Position numbers and translations under genes: made by a program. Shown here piece after piece: positions 58,627 through 64,000 of a stretch of DNA of 64,000 nucleotides. The notes beneath the pieces are model-generated. The model saw only the letters and a program-made list of their open reading frames with translations. It searched no databases and was not told where the DNA came from. Every line of letters begins with the position of its first letter. Position 1 is the first letter of the stretch. Source of the DNA: Taeniopygia guttata (lineage: Eukaryota; Chordata; Aves; Passeriformes; Estrildidae); NCBI RefSeq assembly GCF_048771995.1, contig NC_133060.1, positions 765,501 through 829,500 on the forward strand, written 5' to 3'.

Positions 58627-60770
58627 CTCCACCCGGAATTCTGAGTTTATCCCAAATTTTTTGGGGAAAAAAAATCCCAAATCCCTGGAATTCCAACAGC
58701 TCCGGCTCCGATGTTGGGATCTTGGGGGAGAAAAAAATCTTTAAATTTGGGGTTTTCACATGTCTGGGAAATTTTTTGGGGGGGGATTTTTTTTAGGGAA
58801 TTTTAAAAGGAATTTTTAGGGAATTCTTAGGGAATTTTGGGGAGTTGGGTCTGGGAGAACTGAGGAATTTTAAGGAAGGCCCCCCCACCCCCCCCAAATT
58901 CCCACCTTAATTCCCACCCTAATCCAGGTTTTTCAAATTTTGGGAAGGGTTTAGAGAAAGATTTGGGGTTTCCATGGAAAATAAAAATGCAGGGAATGAA
59001 GGGATTAAAAAAAGGGATATTTTTTTAATATGGGGGGGGTGATGGAATTTAAGGAGATTTAAAAATTAAAAAGGGGGGGGAACAAGGTGGAAATGGGGGA
59101 AGAAACGGGGAAAGAGGGGGGAAAGGGAAAAAAAATGGGGGGAAAAAAACCGGGAAAAAGAGGGGGAATAAAAACAAGGAAAAAGGGAAAAATAGCGGAA
59201 GAAAACCCCTGAAAATCACGGCCAAAAAAAAGGAAAATACGGGTTAAAAACGGAAAAAAAAATCAGAAAAATGGAGGAGGATCTCGGCCGGGATGCGAGG
59301 AGAGAGAAAAAACACAAAAAACCGGGAATTTTGGAGCAGAAAAAGCGGATCCGGAGTGGGGGAGGCGGTGAAAAAACCCGAGAATTGCAAGGGTTAAAAT
59401 CCAAAGGGGGATTTCAGGGGATGAAATCCCCGTTTTTTAAATATTTTAATTTTTTTTTTTTTAATTATTCCCATCACGGGGCGCGGTCGGGTGAGGATAT
59501 TCTTATTTAATTTTTTTTTTTCCCCCGAGTTAAAATATCGCGGATTTTGGGGATTTAAAAAAAAAAAAATTACCTGGATGCCGGAGGAAAAGCTGGAAGA
59601 GCGAAGTTGGGGGGGAAAAAAATAAAATAAAGGTTGGAATTTTGGAGTGGGGGGTTGGGAAAAAAATGGGGGGAAAAAATAAAAAAATAATTAAAATAAA
59701 AAGGCGGGGGGGAGGGGCGGGTGTTGCACGTCGGCTCCAGATCCCAGAACACACAGGAAGGGGTTGGAGCAAAAAAAAAAGGGAAAAAAAAAAAAAAAGG
59801 GCAAAAATCCGGGATATCGGGAAAAAAAAGGGGGGGCAGGAAAAAGCAAAGGTGGGGGGCGGCCGCCAGAGGGAGAAAATCGGGGGAAAAGGGGAAAAAT
59901 GGGGGGAAAAGGGGAAAAAATTGTGGAAAAAAAGAGGGGAATGAAAACGGGAGCGGGTTTGGAGTAGGGGGGATTTTTTCGCTTTTTTTGGGGATTTTTT
60001 TTTTTTGGGGGGTGGGGGAGGGGAGGGGGAGAGGCCGCGGCTTTGTCCCGGTGGGGTGGGGGGAGGGGCGGGTGGGGGAGGGGAATTGCGAGGATTTGGG
60101 GGGGGGGGGTTGGGGCCGGAATTCCCGGGAAATTTGGAGATTTGGGGTCGGGATTCCCGGGGAAATTGGGAGTTTTGGGTTGTGGAATTCCTGGGAAATT
60201 TGGGGATTTGGGGGTCTTTAATTGTTGGGAAAATTGGGGATTTGGGGTCTTTAATTATTGGGAGAAAATTTGGGGATTTGGGGTCGTGGAAATTCTGGGA
60301 ATTTGGGGGGTTTGGGGGTCTTTAATTCCTGGGAAATTTGGGGGTTTGGAGTCGTTGATTCCTGGGGAAAATGGGGATTTGGGGGTGGTGGAATTTCTGA
60401 GGAAAATAGGGATTTGGGGTCTTTAATTTCCTGGAAAAATTGGGGGTTTGGGGTCGTGGAATTTCTGGGAATTTTGGGGGTTTGGGGGTCTTTAATTCCT
60501 GGAAAAAATTGGGAATTTGGGGTCTTTAATTATTGGGAGAAAATCTGGGGTCTCTAATTCCTGGAAATGTGAGGATTTAGGGTCTTTAATTCGTGGAAAA
60601 TTTGAGGATTTGGGGTCTTTAAATCCTGGAAGAAATGGAAATTTGGGGATCCTTTCATTCCTGGAATTTTTTTGGGGGGGCTGGGATTTTTGGGGGACTG
60701 AAATTTGAGGGAATTTGTAGATCTGGAAATATTTTTTTGTCTGTTTGTTTGTTTTTGGGATTTTCCAGGA
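58627..60770. other. Shared upstream region of the two divergent zinc-finger genes
   Basis: Purine-rich and A-rich low-complexity sequence from 58700 to 59960, with a short CpG-containing piece at 59720-59760, and a GGTGGGGGAGGGG stretch at 60010-60090. Bidirectional promoter function is inferred from gene orientation only. No other gene seen. Confidence 0.45.
60110..60645 (+). repeat. About 50-bp GGGTCTTTAATTCCTGG minisatellite
   Basis: Ten or more units combining GGAAATTTGGGGATTTGGGG and TCTTTAATT or TCGTGGAATT. It lies just upstream of the first coding exon of the plus-strand zinc-finger gene. Confidence 0.9.
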
Positions 60771-60784
60771 TCCCGGGGCGGGCG

Positions 60785-63421
60785 ATGGATCCATGGGGGG
60801 AGGAAGAGGAGGATGAGGAGGAGCCGGAGCCGGAGGTGATTTTTGGGGATGAGGGGGAGGAAGATCCCTACGACCCCAACGGGATCCAGGGTAAGTTCAG
60901 GAAGGATCCTTGGGAAAATCCCATAAATCCCACAAATCCCATAAATCAGTGTCCTCAGTCCCGATGGAAATCGGCCCCCAAATCCTGTGGGAATTCCATT
61001 ATTTTCCCATTAATGGGATTTTTTTTTTTTCCCCCTCATTTCCTATCCCAAAAATCCCATTCCCATGGGATTTCATCAGGGAATTGAGGGGGAAAATTGA
61101 GATTAAAATTAATGGGATTGATCATTTCTATCCCCATGGAAATCACGTGAAAATGTGGGAAAAAATCCCACGGGAAACGGCGGAAAAAATCCCATGGGAA
61201 ATGGGAGAAATCCCACCAAAAATGGGGGAAAATCCCATTAAAAATGGGGGGAAATCTCACTAAAAATGGGGGGAAAATCCCATTATAAAAGTGGAATAAA
61301 ATCCCATGGGAAATGGGAGAAATCCCATAAAAATGGGGGGAAATCCCACAAAAAACAGGGGGAAATCCCATAAAAAATGGGGAAAAGTCCCATAAAAAGT
61401 GGCGGTGGGGGGGAAATGGGAGAATGCTGTAAAAAATGTGGAAAATTCCACAAAAATGGGAAAACCCAGTAAAAAACGGGGAAAATTCTGCAAAAAATGG
61501 GAAAACCCAGTAAAAAATGGGGAAAATTCTGCAAAAAATGGGAAAACCCCATTAAAAATTCCACAAGAATGGGAAAACCCTGTAAAAAATTCTACAAAAA
61601 TGGGAAAACCCTGTAAAAAATAGGGAAAATTCAAAAAAAAACTGGAAAACCCCATTTAAAAATCCACAAAAAATGGGAAAGCCCCCCAGAATTCCCCTTT
61701 TCCCCCTCTCCCGAACCCCAGGAACGCCGGACTCGGACCCGGCGCTGGCGGCCGCTCCGGAGGTGGTGGAGCTGGAGCCCGGCGCGCTCTTGGCGAGCGC
61801 CGAGCTCTCGGAGCGGGAGACGCTGCGCTGGACCGTGGTGCAGCAGATCGACCCCGGCACGTCGGCGAAGGGCCGGCGGAGCGGGAGGAGCGCCAAGTCG
61901 CAGAGTTTCTCCAACTTCAAGAGCATCATCGTGCTCCAGAAGAGCTACGAGTGCGCCGAGTGCGGCAAGAGCTTCAGCTGCAGCTCCCACTTCTCCAAGC
62001 ACCGCCGGACGCACACCGGCGAGAAGCCGTTCCGCTGCGCCCACTGCGGCAAGAGCTTCAACGTCTCCTCCAACCTCTACCGGCACCAGCGCGGCCACGG
62101 CAGCGCCGAGGCGGCGCCAGAAAAGCCACGCGGCCTTCCCTACACGTGTCAGGAGTGCGGGAAGAGTTTCCGGCGCAACAAAGAGTTGGCCACGCACCGG
62201 CGGCTCCACACCGGCGATTTGCCCTTTCGGTGCGGCGACTGCGGCAAGAGCTTCTCTTGGAGCTCCCATTGGCTTCGGCACCAGCGCATTCACACCGGCG
62301 AGAAGCCCTACGAGTGCCCCGAGTGCGGCAAGAGCTTCTCCAGGAGTTCCCACCTCTACCGGCACCAGCGCGGCCACGCCGGCGGCCGCTCCTACATCTG
62401 CACCTACTGCGGGCGCAGTTTCGGCAGCATCCTCCACTTCGAGCGGCACCAACGGACGCACACCGGCGTCCGGCCCTACAAGTGCTCGCTGTGCCGCAAG
62501 AGCTTCGGCGACGCGCCGGCGTTGGTGAAGCACCAACGCATCCACCTGGGCGAGGGCCCGTTCCGCTGCGAGGAGTGCGGCAAAGGCTTCGGCGCGCGCT
62601 CGCAGTACGCGCGGCACCGGCGCAGCTCCCACGGCGGGCCCGGCGCCGAGAAGCCGTACCGGTGCGGGGACTGCGGGAAGAGTTTCTCCTGGAGCTCCCA
62701 CTGGGAGCGGCACCAGCGGATTCACACCGGCGAGAAACCCTACGAGTGTCCCGAGTGCGGCAAGAGCTTCGGGAGGACGTCCCACCTCTACCGGCACCAG
62801 CGGACGCACGCCGGGGGCCGGCCCCACGTCTGCGGCGAGTGCGGGAAGAGTTTTAATTCCACCCTGCACTTCCAGAAGCACCAGCGAGCGCACGGAGCCG
62901 GAGCCCGGAAAAGCTGCGGCGAGTGCGGGAAATCCTTCGCCGATCCGTCGGCGTTGGCCAAGCACCAACGGGTCCATGAGGAGTTCCAGAAAAGTGGGGA
63001 ATCCTTGGTGGAATCCCAGAAATGTGGGGAATCCTTGGCTGATTCTTCATTGTTGGCCAAGCATCAACGGGTCCACAAGGAATCCCAAAAAAGTGGGGAA
63101 TCCTCGGTGGAATCCCAAAAAAGTGGGAAATCCTTGGTGGAATCCCAAAAAAGTGGGGAATCCTCGGTGGAATCCCAAAAAAGTGGGGAATCCTCGGTGG
63201 AATCCCAAAAAAGTGGGGAATCCTCGGTGGAATCCCAAAAAAGTGGGGAATCCTCGGTGGAATCCCAAAAATCCTGCTCCGAATGTGGAAGAACCTTCGG
63301 AGACCCGTCAGCATTGGCCAAGCACCGATGGCTCCACGATCCCGGCCGGAATTTTGGGACGGGATCCCAGCTCCGGAGGCAGCTCCGGAGTCACAAAGAG
63401 GAGGAAATGCCGGAAGGGTGA
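60785..63421 (+). CDS. C2H2 zinc-finger protein with acidic leader, 601 aa
   Basis: Two coding exons, 60785-60890 and 61722-63421, joined in phase 1 (donor GTAAGT, acceptor CCCCAG). The acidic N-terminus (MDPWGEEEEDEEEPEPEVIF) and a basic segment (KGRRSGRSAKSQSFSNFKS) precede 13 complete C2H2 fingers from about residue 130; a further degenerate finger, SQKCGESLADSSLLAKHQRV, lacks one cysteine. No KRAB or SCAN domain seen. Between the last fingers sits a 10-residue repeat, KSGESSVESQ, about seven times, encoded by a 30-bp minisatellite (63080-63270). Probable nuclear DNA-binding regulator; target unknown. I do not recognise a specific orthologue. Confidence 0.88.
61140..61680 (+). repeat. Intron minisatellites of the plus-strand zinc-finger gene
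   Basis: 61150-61390: about 30-bp units of GGGGGAAATCCCATAAAAAT. 61430-61670: 40-45-bp units of GTAAAAAATGGGGAAAATTC plus TGCAAAAAATGGGAAAACCC. The intron has little other sequence. Confidence 0.88.
63080..63270 (+). repeat. 30-bp coding minisatellite inside the zinc-finger region
   Basis: About six to seven units of AAAAGTGGGGAATCCTCGGT plus GGAATCCCAA, in frame, each giving KSGESSVESQ. The unit resembles the finger start EFQKSGESLVESQKCGES at 62980-63040, from which it probably expanded. Confidence 0.93.
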
Positions 63422-64000
63422 AAAGAAAATTCAGGAAATTTTTCCGCGGGAAGCGTTCCCGACATCGCTGGCCGTAGTTTTGAGTAGGGTAGAGTAGGAA
63501 AGTAGGGTAGACACAGAAAAAAAAAGATGGAATTTCCGTTTTTTCCGGAAAAAAATCCCGCCCTGTGTGAGTTTTCCCAGGAAAAAATAAATCCGTGGGA
63601 TGGAGTTGGAGAAAATCCAGGAATTTTGGGTGGTTTTTGGGATTTTTTGGGGGGGGCGAAAGCCGCGATCCGGAGGTTTTGTGGAAAATCCGGAATTCCG
63701 GGTGGTTCCGTAATTTATTGTATTTATTCAACAGGAAGATCCCGAAAAATCGGGAAGGAAATGCCGAAATCGGGATGGAAAATTGGGGGAAAAAATTGGA
63801 TTTGATCCCAAAAATCCTCTTGGATCGGGGTGGGGGCCAAGCGGGAATTCCGGGGCTTTTCCCGGCGGTTTTTTTGGATTTTTTGGAGTTCTCTTCTTTG
63901 TTTGTAATGTGAATAAAAATTAGATTTAGCGAGGAATTCCAGAATTTTTCCTTGGAGATGAAATCGGGGGAAAAACTGGGAATAATCCCTGGGAAAATCA
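63422..64000 (+). other. 3' UTR and downstream of the last zinc-finger gene
   Basis: Possible polyadenylation signals AATAAA at about 63586 and at 63912-63917, the latter followed by a T/A-rich stretch. No further gene; the window ends in GGGGAAAAACTGGG low-complexity sequence. Confidence 0.6.

Overview
This window looks like the edge of an avian, probably passerine, microchromosome (inference). The genes are vertebrate, with short introns, and every intron and intergenic gap is packed with minisatellites and one-sided purine or pyrimidine tracts, as expected of tiny 'dot' chromosomes in birds. The first 13.1 kb is a tandem satellite with a 191-bp unit. That length matches a centromeric satellite reported for zebra finch, but I could not check identity.

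Layout. 1-13099: satellite array, about 68 units with higher-order structure. 13100-14850: gene-free boundary with one old satellite unit fused to a degenerate CCCTAA (telomere-type) block. 14850-15505: CpG-rich stretch with seven evenly spaced YY1-like ATGGCGG motifs and CACGTG boxes. 15512-16560: LTR fossils, one a solo LTR with a 6-bp target duplication. 17226-22728 (+): RPS5, complete (203 aa). 24754-44045 (-): GABBR1, the GABA-B receptor subunit 1. I could assign all 22 coding exons with consistent splice phases (1004 aa), including two sushi exons, an 18-nt microexon and the internal start of the short 1b form. 46197-53440 (+): SH3BP5L (488 aa) with a duplicated promoter block. 55728-58626 (-): a 14-finger C2H2 gene with a KRAB-like first exon. 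60785-63421 (+): a second C2H2 gene of 601 aa.

The most unusual theme is how tandem repeats interact with exons. Several arrays have copied exon edges together with their splice sites: the RPS5 exon 3 donor, a GABBR1 ligand-domain exon donor (five copies, three of them 81-nt phase-neutral exon-like blocks), and two GABBR1 acceptors. The GGAATTCC-type repeat that fills introns has also entered coding sequence. In SH3BP5L it is read as a Gly-Ile-Pro-Gly-Glu repeat; in the GABBR1 tail it is read in another frame as a Ser/Gln-rich stretch. Two large 21-bp arrays in opposite orientation flank SH3BP5L exon 5 and could fold the pre-mRNA around that exon.

The genes do not form an operon or pathway. 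RPS5 and GABBR1 are tail to tail, GABBR1 and SH3BP5L are head to head, SH3BP5L and the first zinc-finger gene are tail to tail, and the two zinc-finger genes are head to head. In human these loci lie on three chromosomes (RPS5 19q13, GABBR1 6p22, SH3BP5L 1q44), so their clustering is informative about avian karyotype history.
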